Positions 47,188-61,567 of a stretch of DNA of 64,000 nucleotides are shown piece by piece. The notes beneath the pieces were generated by a model. It was given only the letters and a program-made list of their open reading frames with translations, was not told the DNA's origin and ran no database searches. A program made the position numbers and the translations under genes. How positions within the stretch are numbered: the first letter of the stretch is position 1; each line of letters begins with the position of its first letter. The DNA is from Mercurialis annua (lineage: Eukaryota > Streptophyta > Magnoliopsida > Malpighiales > Euphorbiaceae), in contig NC_065573.1 in NCBI RefSeq assembly GCF_937616625.2, forward strand, positions 1,956,001-2,020,000, written 5' to 3'.

Positions 47188-47387
47188 TAGAATTTATAGT
47201 TGAAAATTATTCTACTTGCTTTCTTGAGTTATCCAAAGTTAAATACAATATATTTTTTAAATTTTTCTCGAAGCTTTGATGGAAAATAAAAAAAATTCCT
47301 TTTAATGTATCTATTTATAAGTATTGTATAGATACCCTATAACTATAATAATTGCCATATTTGGATTAGTGACCAGAGAAGTGAGCA

Positions 47388-47546
47388 ACAAAATTAATAT
47401 TAGTGGTATATATTTTATTGCCACCATTGTTATTTTAGTTAGTGGCAATAAAAATATTACCACAGAAAATTACATTTTATGCAAAATAATTTTGCCACTA
47501 TAGGTTCTTTCATTAGTGGCAAAATATTTTTGCCACTAAAAAGTTA
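47388..47546. repeat. Degraded inverted-repeat element with GCCACTA motifs
   Basis: TTAGTGGCAATAAAAATATT, TTTTGCCACTATAGG and ATTAGTGGCAAAATATTTTTGCCACTAA form several small dyads in an AT-rich stretch. This looks like a decayed MITE of a palindromic TGGCA/TGCCA type. I could not find a clean terminal repeat with a target duplication. Confidence 0.45.
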
Positions 47547-47754
47547 ATAAAATTAAAAACTTTATTTAAATAATTTTTTTATTAAAAAAATATAAGGAAC
47601 ATAAAAAATAAAGTATTAAATTTTATTTCAAATATTAAGTATCTATAATATATTTTTTGTACTTTATATATTTATGTTTTCTCATATCAGATTTAGTTTT
47701 TTTCTCTTCAATGATTTTATTTTATTTGGTCTCAATTTTACGTGCAATTATTTT

Positions 47755-48450
47755 CTAGCCACAATGGATATCTGAAACCCTAGTCACAATGGATCTATCC
47801 ATCCATTCATTATTTTTTGGTATCAAATCGTTAGGGATTGAGAACCGAATTTTCTCAGGAACCCTAGCAGTATCAGATACCAAGTAATCCGATGCAGGTG
47901 CAGTGAAACCTGTTGCTGGTGCAGTTGATTCTGTTGCAGGTGTTATGACTTGCTTGTATGATCGGTTGTCTCTGATGGACGGAGAAGAAACTGATGCTGA
48001 TCTGGGTTGGCTAACAATCATCTGTTTGATCGGTTGGACGTTGGTTTTTGGGTCAGGAAACCTTGAAACAAAAGCACGAAGTTTGAACTTCCCGATGGAT
48101 ATCATATTCAGTCGTTCAATAATCCATGGCATCGACCTAACTGATTCTGGCCTTAAAAAACCAAAGCTGACATTGCGCTTGGTCAGTTTTGTTGCCAAGG
48201 AAACTTTGCCTTTTACTCCATATCTGGCGAATACCTTTTCTAGATCATGATATCTCCAATTTTTAGGAAAATTTTTGAAGTAAACCACGTTAGAAATATT
48301 CCTTGCCTCCTTGCTGTTGACGTCTGCAGAAGTCTGCATACCATGAGCTTGTTGCCGGCTGTGGATGGTGGATGGAGCTAGGGTAATGGTGGTTTAAGGT
48401 TTAGGGTTTTGCGGGTGAAGGGGAAGGGAGAACATCGGGTCTTTTTGTTT
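47755..48450 (-). pseudogene. LINE ORF1 fragment with leader (RRM part)
   Basis: The minus-strand ORF from 48339 to 47755 (194 codons) carries VVYFKNFPKNWRYHDLEKVFARYG and NVSFGFLRP, clearly homologous to the RRM of the LINE ORF1 at 14751-16265, and then the basic IRDNRSYKQV segment also present there. The upstream 110 bases (AACCCTAAACC..., CCATCCACCATCC) look like the LINE leader. The protein stops at about 40% of ORF1 length, and no ORF2 follows to the left. So the 3' part was lost or never joined. A direct repeat around the break (CACAATGGAT at 47760 and 47787) marks the deletion end. It is a relative, not a copy, of the full-length LINE. Confidence 0.8.
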
Positions 48451-51185
48451 TTAACACTTGACATCATTACAATGATTTTTATTTTTTTTCTTTTGAATGT
48501 CAAATGGTACTACCATAATAATGTTCATAATGCTTCTTTATTTTCTTGAATAATTTCGAGTCATTTACTCTTTTAATAATGTAACATTTCTAAACATGGT
48601 AAATGTTTTAATAGGAGAATTGTTTAATTATTGTCAATTATCTTTCCTAATTACCAATAAGAAAATCCCACACTGAAAAAAAACTCTTCTATTCTTTTCT
48701 TAACAAAATTGGTAACATGTTAATGTCATTAAATTTGTAAATAATAAGCTCCAATTTAGAGCAATAAATATTTATAATTTATTCAATACTATGCAAATGA
48801 TATTCTTGTACTTAAAAATTAAAATCCCTCCTATAATTTTTTTTCCTTTTAAACGTTTGATCTCCATATTATACTAAGTTAATGCACAATTTAACAAGAT
48901 AATAATAACCTTTTGTAATATACTAAATTAAATGCGTATCCAAACCTAACTAAAGAAAGAAACTCATTTCAAATGTCAAATATTATAAATTGACATATGA
49001 ACTCAACCAATTGCCAATTACATATCTCTTTTGAAAAAAATGGTGGGAAGGTTCAATATACCATCGAATGGGAACACACATATAGGAAAGTATTGGACCT
49101 AGATGAATATGAAAAAGAAATGTCCTTGTGCTTTTCCAACATTCTTATTAAGGTGCGTAATTTTATTAAAATTATTTATTATTTATTCATGATTACTATG
49201 TCTTATTAAAAATGCAGGTGATTTAGTTTAAATATTTGAACTTTTTATTGAATTGAGTAAATAATTCTGTATTAATCTCCAAAGGTATGTGTGGAGTTAT
49301 GAACTTTTTTTCTTTAAGATTTGATCTGATTTTTTTTATTGTTAGTTTAATATTGTTACTTTGTCATATATTTTTTTTGGTCAAATCACCAAAAAGGAGC
49401 AACATATATTGCTTAAAAAAGGCCAGATTACAAGACCTGGGCTTACCCAGGAAACAAATTTGTTTTATCTAATAAATTAAATTCATGTCAAATTTCTTAA
49501 TCATATTTTGATAATATTTATCGTTGAGCATGTCATAGTATTATTATTCTTCTTTGTGAAACTTAAAATAAAAAGTATACATCTAAAGTTTTGAAAAAAC
49601 ATGACTTTTGACAATATTTCATTCAAGCATTTGGTATCAGTTGCCATTTAAAACAAAATTAATTATTGATGTATTATATAGTATTTTTTTAATTTTTTAA
49701 TAGCTAGCAAATGAAATTAATATAATAAATTTTGGTGACAGTTAAAAATTAAAAGTTGTAGTTGATAATTTCTTTTCTTTTATTTTATTACGAAATTAGT
49801 TTTATACGTAAAATGATGAATCAAGTTGTATAAATAAAAAAGAAACTATTAAAAAAAAAAGAATAAACAATATATAATTTGAAATGAGTTGTTTTCTTTA
49901 GAAAATGAACAAAAGAGCAACAAAAATAGCCTATAAAGCAGTCATTATATATAATATAAAATATTAAAATATATTTTTTCATTGCTCCATCCTTTTATCA
50001 GAAAGAAAATAATTTAAAATATAATTAAAATGCATATATACTATATATCTTTCTAAAATAAGTTATTTTCAAAAATAATCAATGCCTGAACATTAATGAG
50101 AATATTTTCAAAATAATATATTAAAAATTAATTTAAAAACCTCCTCAATTCAATTGATAGCTTTAATTATGATTTACTAATTTAAATTAATAGCTTTTAA
50201 AGATAAAATAACTGATAAACAATATATAGTGGACTAATTTATCTGATAACAGTTTTATTATGCTTGCCTTATTTTTGGATTTGATGTTGAAGCAATTAAA
50301 AAAAATTAAAAGGTTAGAATACAGATTTATAAAATTCAATTCTTTGCTACAAAATATCTTTAGATTTGTATAAATATTATGTTTTTGATTTTGCAGGTTC
50401 ATCTCTTAATCAAACAAAGAGGTATAATCTTGATTAATTTTATTTCAGTTTATCTTTTCAATATATAGAAATACTATTATAAATATAGAATTTTAGAGTT
50501 TTAATAGTGTTTTATTTTCTGAAAGTCAAGAATTATTCATGCAAAATTATATTGGAGCTTCTATTTACTGTTATTTAGTGATTCGAACTATATTATAATA
50601 TTTTTAGTGTCTGAATACTAAAACTATCATTATGTATACATGATCGATTTAGGTGGCTTAGAAGTGGAAAAAGCACTTAAGCCCCCAAACTGGCTAAAAG
50701 AATTATATAAAATTTTGTGGAAATTTTTGTCCTTGAAAAAACGACGAGGATCTGATTTTGGGTTTTATTTGAAATGCTATTGGTAATTTTCAATTTGTCT
50801 TACTTTTTTTATGAGAATTATCTTTCTTCCTATTTTAAAAAAAATCTAATTAAAGAAAAAATTCTCTTTATTTTCTTCATTACGATTTTACAGTTTAGTA
50901 TTTTTCACGGTTCGATGTATTCTAAGCATATGTTTAGGTATAATTACTTACTAGGGTGTAGTCTTAAGTCTTAACATAAAATATTTTTCATAATAAAATT
51001 ATTTCATTGATTAGTGGAATTAGAATAATTGTAGAAACACATTTGGGAATAAGTGTTAATAATAATGTGAAATATATTTCATTGAGATTTAGAGTGAGAT
51101 TGCGATAATTGCCATGACAATTGAAAACAATATCAATTCATTGTTAAATTATTTTACAATGTTATTGAGAAAGCATGCCGAATTA
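48451..51185. other. AT-rich stretch, no gene seen
   Basis: About 2.7 kb of very AT-rich sequence with many homopolymers and only short ORFs without recognisable motifs (48997-49209, 49287-49472, 50774-50974). It may be the body of the Helitron whose 3' end lies at 51894, but I find no convincing 5' terminus. Confidence 0.5.
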
Positions 51186-51408
51186 GAGAAATTCTTAGGT
51201 AGACTAAATCTATCACGTCATCCGTGTACTAAACCTATTACATTATAACACGTCATTAAAATGATGACACTATCGTAATATTACTATTTAAAAGTGTAAA
51301 TAAATAATAAACAAAATTACAATAGTGCCACTATTTTAATGACGTGTCATATTGCAATAGGTTAGTCCACGGATAACGTGTTAGACTGAGTCTACCTAAG
51401 AATCTCTC
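51186..51408. mobile_element. Foldback MITE, about 223 bp
   Basis: GAGAAATTCTTAGGTAGACT on the left pairs with AGTCTACCTAAGAATCTCTC on the right, and the inner parts (ACACGTCATTAAAAT / ATTTTAATGACGTGT; CCTATTACA / TGCAATAGG) also pair. The target duplication is unclear, so the superfamily is not assigned. Confidence 0.75.
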
Positions 51409-51864
51409 GCCAAATAAATTACTAGATTGTGATCATGTATATTAGATATATGTATATATCATGTTGTACACTAATGATCATTATGTATCATGTTGTATAT
51501 ATTATTAATTTATAAATAAATATAAAACCTTTAAAAAATTAATAGCTAGCATATAATTTATTATGGAAATAATTCATCACTAACGTTTTTTTTTACAAAA
51601 TTAATGTTTAATTTGTTAACATTATTGACGATTGATGATTAATTTTATATTTGGTAATCTTTCTTTGTATCAACATAAAATTAATCAAAACAAATATTGA
51701 ACATTTTTATATTTAAAATTTTAAAAATTGACAATAGTATTTCTTTTTAGTGAATATCCGATTTGAGACCTATTAATATTAACTAATTAATGAAATAGCA
51801 AATAATGTTTTTATTAAAAATAAAAGATACATATAATATACATTGACAAAATATTTTTTTAATA

Positions 51865-51894
51865 AAATCGTGCAACGCACGGGACTAAAGCTAG
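51865..51894 (+). mobile_element. Helitron 3' terminus
   Basis: A CGTGC-AAC-GCACG hairpin (51869-51881) followed after nine bases by CTAG and then T (51895). A short GC hairpin about 10 bases before CTRR, next to T, is the standard Helitron 3' end, and this GTGCAACGCAC form is widespread in plants. The 5' end (TC after A) was not identified, so only the terminus is called. Confidence 0.65.
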
Positions 51895-51974
51895 TATGAT
51901 AAATATTATGGACCAAAAAAAAGATGAAATATTTTTAATATTTTTTAAAATTGAGTATAATTTAAATTTTTCTT

Positions 51975-52330
51975 TTTTTGGATAAATGATGATTTATTAA
52001 GCACTACCACAAGAAGTGGAAGGCAAACGATCTAAAAAAGATCAATCAAAACAAAGTTAAAAAAATATCCAAGCATCTAAAAACGTCATTTCCGTTATAT
52101 GGAATATGAGGATGAAAAGAAGAGTAAAAGTGGACCGCCTTGCTAACACACAAAAAAGCTAAAGACTCATGCGAACTCTCCAAAGAATTAAACACCCTGT
52201 TATTCCGAGCTTTCCACAGTTCCCAAATGCCGAAAAATCAAATTAGACGCCAGATATCCTTAAAAGAATTTAAATCCTCATATAAGCACTCACTCCTTAA
52301 TTATAAAAAAAAAATATCATGCTGGACTGG
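51975..52330 (-). pseudogene. 5'-truncated LINE fragment (end of ORF2)
   Basis: The minus strand encodes GIWELWKARNNRVF..., then SHESLAFLCVSKAV and NGNDVFRCLD. These match the last 60 codons of ORF2 in the LINE at 14603-20052 (VWELWKARNQKVF, LVFLCVSKGV, NGNDVFRSLD). A short A-rich tail follows toward 51975. An in-frame stop precedes the conserved part, near 52230. It is a typical dead-on-arrival insertion. The plus-strand ORF at 52140-52385 is its shadow. Confidence 0.82.
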
Positions 52331-52390
52331 TAAAAAATTGTCGAATCTTTTAGAGGTACATAAATTTTATGTATCCCGTGTTTGACTCAT

Positions 52391-54878
<2,488 letters not shown>

Positions 54879-55235
54879 GAACAAAAATCACTTTACCCCC
54901 CTCAACTTGGCACAAAGTATCAAAAACGTTCAAATTAGTAAGAAAAGATCACTTTTATCCTAAACTTATCAAATTTGGTACGAAAATCTCTCTCCCCACT
55001 CTCACCCAAGAGAGTGAGATACACTCTCCGGTATTGATAGTGGTTTTTTCTCCCAAGGTGATTTTTAATGGAAAAAGACTTAAAATGGTCTTTTTTAAAA
55101 TTTTGCAATTTAATCCATAATAATTGAAAAAACAATTTAATTTTTTAAGACTTTACATATTAAATTTATATTAACTAAAAATATAATGGACCTTTTTGTA
55201 CTTTTTGCATAAAAAATTCAATATTTTTAATTCGA
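54879..55235. mobile_element. One end of a Mutator-like element related to 60213-61567
   Basis: Starts GAACAAAAATCACTTTACCC and stays about 80% similar to the left end of the 60213-61567 element for some 160 bases (CAAAGTATCAAAAACG, AATTTGGTAC, GAGAGTGAGATACACTCTCC). There is no matching right end before the LTR fragment at 55241, so it is truncated. Confidence 0.7.
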
Positions 55236-55240
55236 CAGGC

Positions 55241-55408
55241 ATGCTCTCACTCGAACTCTTATCAGAAGATCAAGGTCGGTCGGCAGTGCAACCCACTAGG
55301 GAATCCCTACAGTCAGCTTCCTTGCGCCTTACGGGTTTAGTCGCCCGTTGACTTGCACACAAGTCAGACTCCTTGGTCTGTGTTTTCAAAACGGGTTGAG
55401 TTATTACA
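55241..55408 (-). repeat. Truncated 3' LTR of the second LARD-like element
   Basis: TGTAATAACTC reads leftward from the purine tract, but only about 168 bases remain before the Mutator-like fragment. The expected LTR end (TGTCACGACCC) is not found anywhere to the left in this window, so the rest was deleted or separated. Confidence 0.6.
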
Positions 55409-55442
55409 ATTTCCCCCCTTATAAAAATTCGTCCTCGAATTT
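55409..55442 (-). other. Polypurine tract and hairpin of the second LARD-like element
   Basis: AAGGGGGGAAAT on the minus strand lies next to TGTAATAAC, and the perfect AAATTCG-AGGA-CGAATTT stem lies at 55442-55425. Confidence 0.8.
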
Positions 55443-58400
55443 TCATAATCTCTTCTACTTGAATAGATCTGATACTTGTTTAGTACTTTCTCTTACAAAG
55501 GTTATGAGAGTATCTCATGGTGAATATGGGGTAAAGGTGTGAAGGTGAGTTCTCTTTGTCTGACATTAATCTTTCTCCTTCATGGGCCCTCTACGTTTTT
55601 GATGCGCTATTCTAATGAATCATACTAATTTTTGACCTTACGGTTAGATTCATACGAGCTCCCATCTTATATGATCCTTGGGTGGAGTTGCCTCGATATA
55701 CATATCGAGTAATTCCTTATGCAACCAATCCTGTCAATCTTCTTAACCTTTGATTTATAATCATAATGAATCGATCCTTCTCTCTTGATCGCCCACAATA
55801 ATATCTTCTTGCATGTAGAGTTCACGTCTTGTGACGTAACTAACTTCTATGTTCGATTTCCTCATTCTAGAGGTACACATACCTTTAGCTTAAATGCGGT
55901 CGCTAATACTTTACAAACGTGTAAAATAGCGTCGTTCTCATTATATTCATCATAAAAGACTTCCTTATTGATTTCACAATTCAAATCTAGATACGTTTCA
56001 TTTCGCGTTACATTACTCGTCGTTCTACCTACGTATGTTTTTATATAGGCCTAACAAGATGATCAGTCTTGTTCTATGCCTCTATATACAGAGTCACTGT
56101 CTAAGCTTACTTACGTTTAACATAAACACATTTAAAATCACGATACTTTTCACTTCTCAAATCATGTCATAATTGTGTACAGGTGTGATGACTTCTCTCA
56201 TCACAAAAGTTGCAATGACACTCCCCTTTTTCATTTCCAGACATACACAATGTATATGATGCATGTCCTATTAGTGAATGCAATATGAATGTGGTGATGC
56301 AATTCTATTCGTGTCAATGCGATGTTTTTATGATCGTGTCCGGGCACAATTATGTCTTTTCAAAACATTTTGTTTCGATCAAATACTTTTCTTTTCATAA
56401 AACGGGGTTTACATAAGTTTTCTTGACATAAGACTCTGTACTTTCTATCGATCATCGTTCTATCGTTCGCATACTATATACATCTTCTACATATGAAAAG
56501 ATGTAACTCTATTCGTCTGATTCAGACGTCATTTGAACAGTACGTTCTAAACATTCATGTCTATACTAGACTAGCTTAAAAGGTTTGATCACTATTGAGC
56601 TTCTAGCATTCGGACTTCACGATACTCGCTTCTATTATCCGGTCTATCTGATTATACCTAACCCGATATCATCGCGACAAATCGATGTTCTTTTATAGAC
56701 GGCCAACTCGTGTTACCCGTGGTATCCTCCTACACTAAATGTGGGCATTACATCATGTAATGATCTCACTGCTCACATCATAAGCATACATCCGTCATAG
56801 CTTGACAGTTACCTATGTGACTTCTATTGCATTTGCGGGCACATAAGATTTTCAAGGCTGGAACGTTTTTGTTCTTACTGCAAACCAATTATTCTTAGCC
56901 TTCTTGGTTACTTTTCCTTGTTTATCTTTCCTATAAATCAGACTATGTCGCCTTTTGATCTTGTCACTTCTATCCCACTTCTCAATCATCTCTTACTATA
57001 CTCTTTGTATTCATCTTTATTATATCTCCCGGTCTATGTACTTCGTCTATTTATTTCCAATGAGGTCTCTTTATCATTTCAATTTTTTGTTGTCATATCC
57101 TACCCTTGGCAGTATCATTACTTCCATTCCTGATAGTTATTTTTTATCGACGTTCGGGTTTATTAATCCACTCTTTTCTATCTTTCCTTGTTTATCTCCT
57201 TACTTTTGCGGAGAGCTTTGCCCATTCCTATGGCACTTGTTAATATCCTTTGCAATCTTTATGATATCATAATCCTTGTGATCACTATCGTGTTTGAATT
57301 CTCTTTGCCATCGTATTGGCATCTTATGACTTATTCTCACCAAGTCTCCTTTGGACATTGTTTTCCTTCTCATTATATTCTCATTATTCTCCTTGTTGCG
57401 ATTCGTCCTTTGGGTTACTATTTATTGTAATACTAACCCTTGGGTTATACTTGCCGTTAATATCTTATTCTTCACTTCTTTCTAGCAACTCTAGTGCATC
57501 CTTTGATCCGTCAAATTCTTTTGGAGGTATAACTTCATGTATGTTAGTATCCATCTCTATCCGTGTTACTCTCTTCACGTTGATACTGTCTTTGTATCAA
57601 CTGCCCCATCATTGGCATACAATTCCTTATATCAGTTATTTCTGCTGTTAACTGATTAACATCAACGTTGGGTTGTTGCGGCACTCCCGGTGCCCGTATA
57701 TTCCCACTTTGTCTATACCAGGTGCCTCTTGACCTTTGCCTCGTCCACGGGCTCTACTTACCGGATGGACTGGGTATATTTGCCTTCCTACTTCTGGTCT
57801 CTTCTCGGGTTTCATGTACTTGCTGTGCATCAGCATGCGCGCAAGTAGTTCTTTGTTTGTTATACTATATATAAGGAATGCCGATGTATTCCTTAAAACA
57901 TAGCATACAGATCATCGCAACTAAACGCCATATGCATACGCTAAACCTTAGGGATACTTCATTCTGTTAGGCCTTCTTCGGCAACGTATGTTATTTAAGT
58001 GTCGTGAGTATTTTACTCATCATAGACTTAGCAGCACAAAATCATGTACTCGCGTCGTACAAAGTCTACTCATATCATTATCATAGCTATAAGGGCCTAT
58101 GTTGGCCGAATCCAAAGAAAATCAGTGTCTCCTAGATTTTCTTCGGCTACGTCGCGTATTTTAAGTCTTGCGAGCATTCCGCTTAGCATAGACTTAAAAA
58201 CTCTTAGCAGCGTTTAATCATAAGGCATAATTCCTATTTATAACAATCAATCACAAATACACCTTTCACTTATTGCATAAATTATCACAGGTTCACATAC
58301 CTGTGTGCATATCACTCTCATGAGTGTTCGTGTTTTACAACGCGCCGCATATCTCATCAATTATATATTATCCAATTAGTCAATTCAATACCGCTATGAT

Positions 58401-58717
58401 TCATAACGATATTCTTATATAATATGAGTCTCGAGAGTATACAACTCTTCATAGACTATAGATACTCGGAAGCGTATTACTTACTCGAGTATATATAAAA
58501 CATATATTGTGCTCATGCACACATCTAACTCGACTCCTAATAGCACATATAGGATAGGATGTTTTTGAAAAACGTTTGAAAAATCGATGAAAACAGTGAT
58601 AACGTTCAAAAGACATGCCTGGAAATCCCTATAATCCGCAGTAGTTCCTAGGTATTGACTGACTTTTTGCGATACTTCGATCACAAAAGAACAATGGTCT
58701 AGGAAAACTAAACCATT
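55443..58717 (-). other. Interior of the second LARD-like element
   Basis: About 3.3 kb without RT, RNase H or integrase motifs. An imperfect internal repeat pairs 57966-58035 with 58137-58200 (CTTCTTCGGCAACGT / TTCTTCGGCTACGT and CATAGACTTA). Short ORFs on both strands are unconvincing apart from the gag-like remnant below. Confidence 0.6.
57400..57836 (-). pseudogene. Possible gag remnant
   Basis: The minus strand from 57836 to 57648 encodes a basic RARGRGKGQ segment, continuing in the same frame past a stop, and a further frame near 57530-57500 reads PPKEFDGSKDALE, which resembles the start of the gag capsid core (compare [14 protein letters not shown] in the intact Tekay element). The position, about 1 kb after the primer site, is right for gag. 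Frames are broken and the similarity is short, so this stays tentative. Confidence 0.35.
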
Positions 58718-58729
58718 GCTCTGATACCA
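58718..58729 (-). other. Primer binding site, tRNA-Met type
   Basis: TGGTATCAGAGC on the minus strand, four bases before the LTR end at 58734. Confidence 0.9.
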
Positions 58730-59400
58730 ACATTGTCACGACCCAAATTATTGAGCCGAGACCGGCGCTAGGGAATGGGAGTGATAGCTCCGAAACCCGT
58801 AGCAAGCCTAAAATAACTATAAATTTTTCGCAAATCAAATCATATTTCCTATATCACAATAATATCAAAATACACACGACCCCTGTTTGAAATATAAATC
58901 AGAGTTAAAGCGCTTTACAAAATAGAATCTGCCTATTCTAAACTACTGTGGACTTGCTAGAATGAGAACCTGGTCTCATGACTCGTACTACTTCCGAGAA
59001 TTAAAACCTCGGAAGCTTCGTTCTCCGAATCGTACCTAACTCAACCTGTAAAAATTGGAGTAGCAACGGGATCAGTATAAAACTGAGTGAATACACATAA
59101 TTACAAGTAATATTACATAAAGGGTGAAAATGTTTGAAAACCTCTTTATGTAGAAAATATTCTTTTTGGATCATACTCTGTACGATCTTACTTCCAAACA
59201 TACTTCGTATGTTCATTCATACTTCCATAGGTCATGTACGTGTCATAAACTAAGCGTTTATGTTATAGACGTACTTGATATCATTGCCTCGTTCTTATGT
59301 TTCATGTACGTTTATACTACGTACATACTTGACATATTTTATTTCTGTTATAATTTTGATTATCTTTATTCTTCTCATTAAGTTTCTCTGACTTCATCTT

Positions 59401-59582
59401 TCTGACATCGATAGCAAAGCCAATCGATGTGTTTCGCCTGTCTGACATCGATAGCAAAGCCAACCGATGTGTTTTACATATCTGACATCGATAGCAAAGC
59501 CAACGGATGTGTTTTATATGTCTGACATCGATAGCAAAGCCAACCGATGTGTTTTCGATCACCTGACATCGATAGCCACGCC
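59401..59582. repeat. 40-bp tandem repeat, four to five copies
   Basis: Copies start at 59401, 59441, 59481, 59521 and (partial) 59563 with TCTGACATCGATAGCAAAGC followed by CAACCGATGTGTTTT. The hAT MITE is inserted in the last copy and the interrupted copy resumes at 60124. Confidence 0.93.
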
Positions 59583-60123
59583 TAGGGGTGAGCATCGGTC
59601 GGTTCGGTTCGGTTGGACTTTTTTTGGTTTTTTCGGTTTTCGGTTTGGAAAATTCTCAAACAGAACCGAACTTTTAGTTTGGAGGTGAAAAAACCGAACC
59701 AAACCAAACCAAAAATTTCGGTTCGGTTTAAACCGAATTTCACCATTTTTTATTTTTTAAATTTTTTTTATATTAAAATTAATTGAAATATTAAATAATT
59801 AGAGTCTAATAAACTTCCATATATGTTTAAATAACAATAATTAACTCATATATCAACAATAATTAAGATATAAAGACAAAAAACATATAAATATAAGTAT
59901 ATATGTGTATTATATTTTAAAAATATATATATTTTATATTAAAGTTCGGTTAATTCGGTTTTTCGGTCGGTTTGGTTTTCAAAACACCAAAACCAAACCG
60001 AACACCGAACACCAAACTTTACCTAGAGTAGAAACCAAACCAAACCGTTTTCACCGAAAAACTGAACCAAATAACAAAGTTCGGTTCGGTTCAGTTCGGT
60101 TTTTTGGTTTTTGCTCACCCCTA
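59583..60123. mobile_element. hAT-type MITE, 541 bp
   Basis: Ends TAGGGGTGAGC and GCTCACCCCTA with an 8-bp duplication GCCACGCC at 59575-59582 and 60124-60131. The subterminal regions are rich in GGTTCGGTT and AACCGAACC in opposite orientations. The terminal form and 8-bp duplication are those of plant hAT MITEs. No transposase. Confidence 0.93.
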
Positions 60124-60212
60124 GCCACGCCAACCAATGTATTTTATTTCATATCTTAGTTGATACTCTTATCTCGTATTGATTCTCGATATATTATGCT
60201 TGATTTTATTTT

Positions 60213-61567
60213 GAACAAAGGATCACTTTACCCCCTGAACTTGGCGCAAAGTATCAAAAACGTCCAAATTAGCAAAATGGGATCACTTTTACCCTGAACT
60301 TGTCAAATTTGGTACAAAAAACCCCCTCCCCACTCTCACTTAAGAGAGTGAGATACACTCTCCAGTTTTCAAAGATGGTTTTTCTTTTAAGGTGGTTTTA
60401 AATAAAAAAAAGGTTTAAAATAGTCCTAATTTTTTTCAAACATTTTAACTTAATACCTAATAATTTAAAAAAAAAACAATTTCACTCCTTCAATAATAAG
60501 CTTAAAATAACAAATTAATCCTCTAATTTTAATTTTTTTACAATTTTTTTTAATTTATATAGATATCAACAATTTTATAAAATCAAAAACCGTAAAAAAA
60601 ACTATACACTAAAAATTAAAATCAACCCTTCAGAATAAAAAAAATTAATTTTCGAAAAAAAAAAGTCCGTTTTCAGGCGAGGAGGAGCTCCTCCTCGCCT
60701 TACCGGAGCAGCAGCCCTTCAAGAACAGATCCAACGATCTGTTCTTGCAAGAACAGATCGTTTGATCTGTTCTAGGTAGAACAGATGTTGCGATCTGTTC
60801 TTGGGCAAGAACAGATCGCAACATCTATTCTTGCCCAAGAACAGATCGCCGGCGATCTGTTCTTGGGCAAGAACAGATCGCAATATCTGTTCTTGCCCAA
60901 GAACAGATCCACGCGATCTGTTCTTGCCCAAGAACAGATCCACGCGATCTGTTCTTGGGAAGAACAGATCGCCGGCGATCTGTTCTTGCACAAGAACAGA
61001 TCCGTGGATCTGTTCTTGGCGAGAACAGATCCGTGGATCTGTTCTTGGCGAGAACAGATCCGTGGATCTGTTCTTGGCGAGAACAGATCCGTGGATCTGT
61101 TCTTGGCAAGAACAGATCCATGATCTGTTCTTGAATCAAGAACAGATCCATGATCTGTTCTTGAATCAAGAACAGACCGTGGGTCTGTTCTTGACGCAAG
61201 AACAGAGAACGTTCTTGAAGGAGCTGCTGCTCCAATGAGCAGCAGCTCCTCTTCTCCGGCGAGGAGGAAGAGCTCCTCCTCGCCGGAAATGAAAAAAGTT
61301 TTTTTTGTGTGTAAAAATATCTAAAGGGTCCTTAGATTAATTAGAAGTTAATTATGATTAATTATAATTCAATTAGGAGTTAATTATAACTAATTAGAAT
61401 GAATAATGGTTAATTAGAAACTCACTCTCCATTTAGGGTGCCATGTCAGAGTAGGGGTGTTTTTGTACCGGTTTTGACAAGTTCAGGGTAAAAGTGATCC
61501 GGTTTTGCTAATTTGGACGTTTTTGATACTTTGTACCAAGTTGAGGGGGTAAAGTGATCCTTTGTTC
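60213..61567. mobile_element. Mutator-like non-autonomous element carrying a palindrome array, 1355 bp
   Basis: Inverted ends GAACAAAGGATCACTTTACC and GGTAAAGTGATCCTTTGTTC extend about 100 bases inward. The flanking duplication ATTTTATTTT (60203-60212 and 61568-61577) is 9-10 bp. There is no transposase. The centre is the dyad array at 60720-61215, bracketed by a GGAGGAGCTCCTCCTCGCC stem at 60680-60700 and its counterpart near 61255-61290. Confidence 0.85.
60720..61215. repeat. Array of GAACAGATC / GATCTGTTC dyads
   Basis: About eighteen perfect or near-perfect palindromes made of CAAGAACAGATC and GATCTGTTCTTG separated by 2-10 variable bases (CGCAACAT, GCCG, CACGC, CGTG, CAT). Open frames on both strands (60801-61238, 60825-61235) are by-products of the dyads. 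Confidence 0.93.

Noticed and set aside
47755..52330. One single LINE spanning the ORF1 fragment and the ORF2-end fragment
   Set aside because: Both are on the minus strand, but the ORF1 part lies to the left of the ORF2 end, the wrong order for one element; they are separate insertions.
55241..55408. tRNA or other RNA gene in the GC-richer segment with CTAGGGAATCCC
   Set aside because: No cloverleaf; the segment is contiguous with the LTR start next to the purine tract.
60780..61200. Steroid-receptor-like AGAACA...TGTTCT elements
   Set aside because: The similarity is a by-product of the GAACAGATC dyad; spacing is wrong and plants lack such receptors.
60720..61215. CRISPR-like array of palindromic repeats with variable spacers
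   Set aside because: Plant nuclear context, spacers of only 2-10 bases, location inside terminal inverted repeats with a target duplication, and no cas genes.
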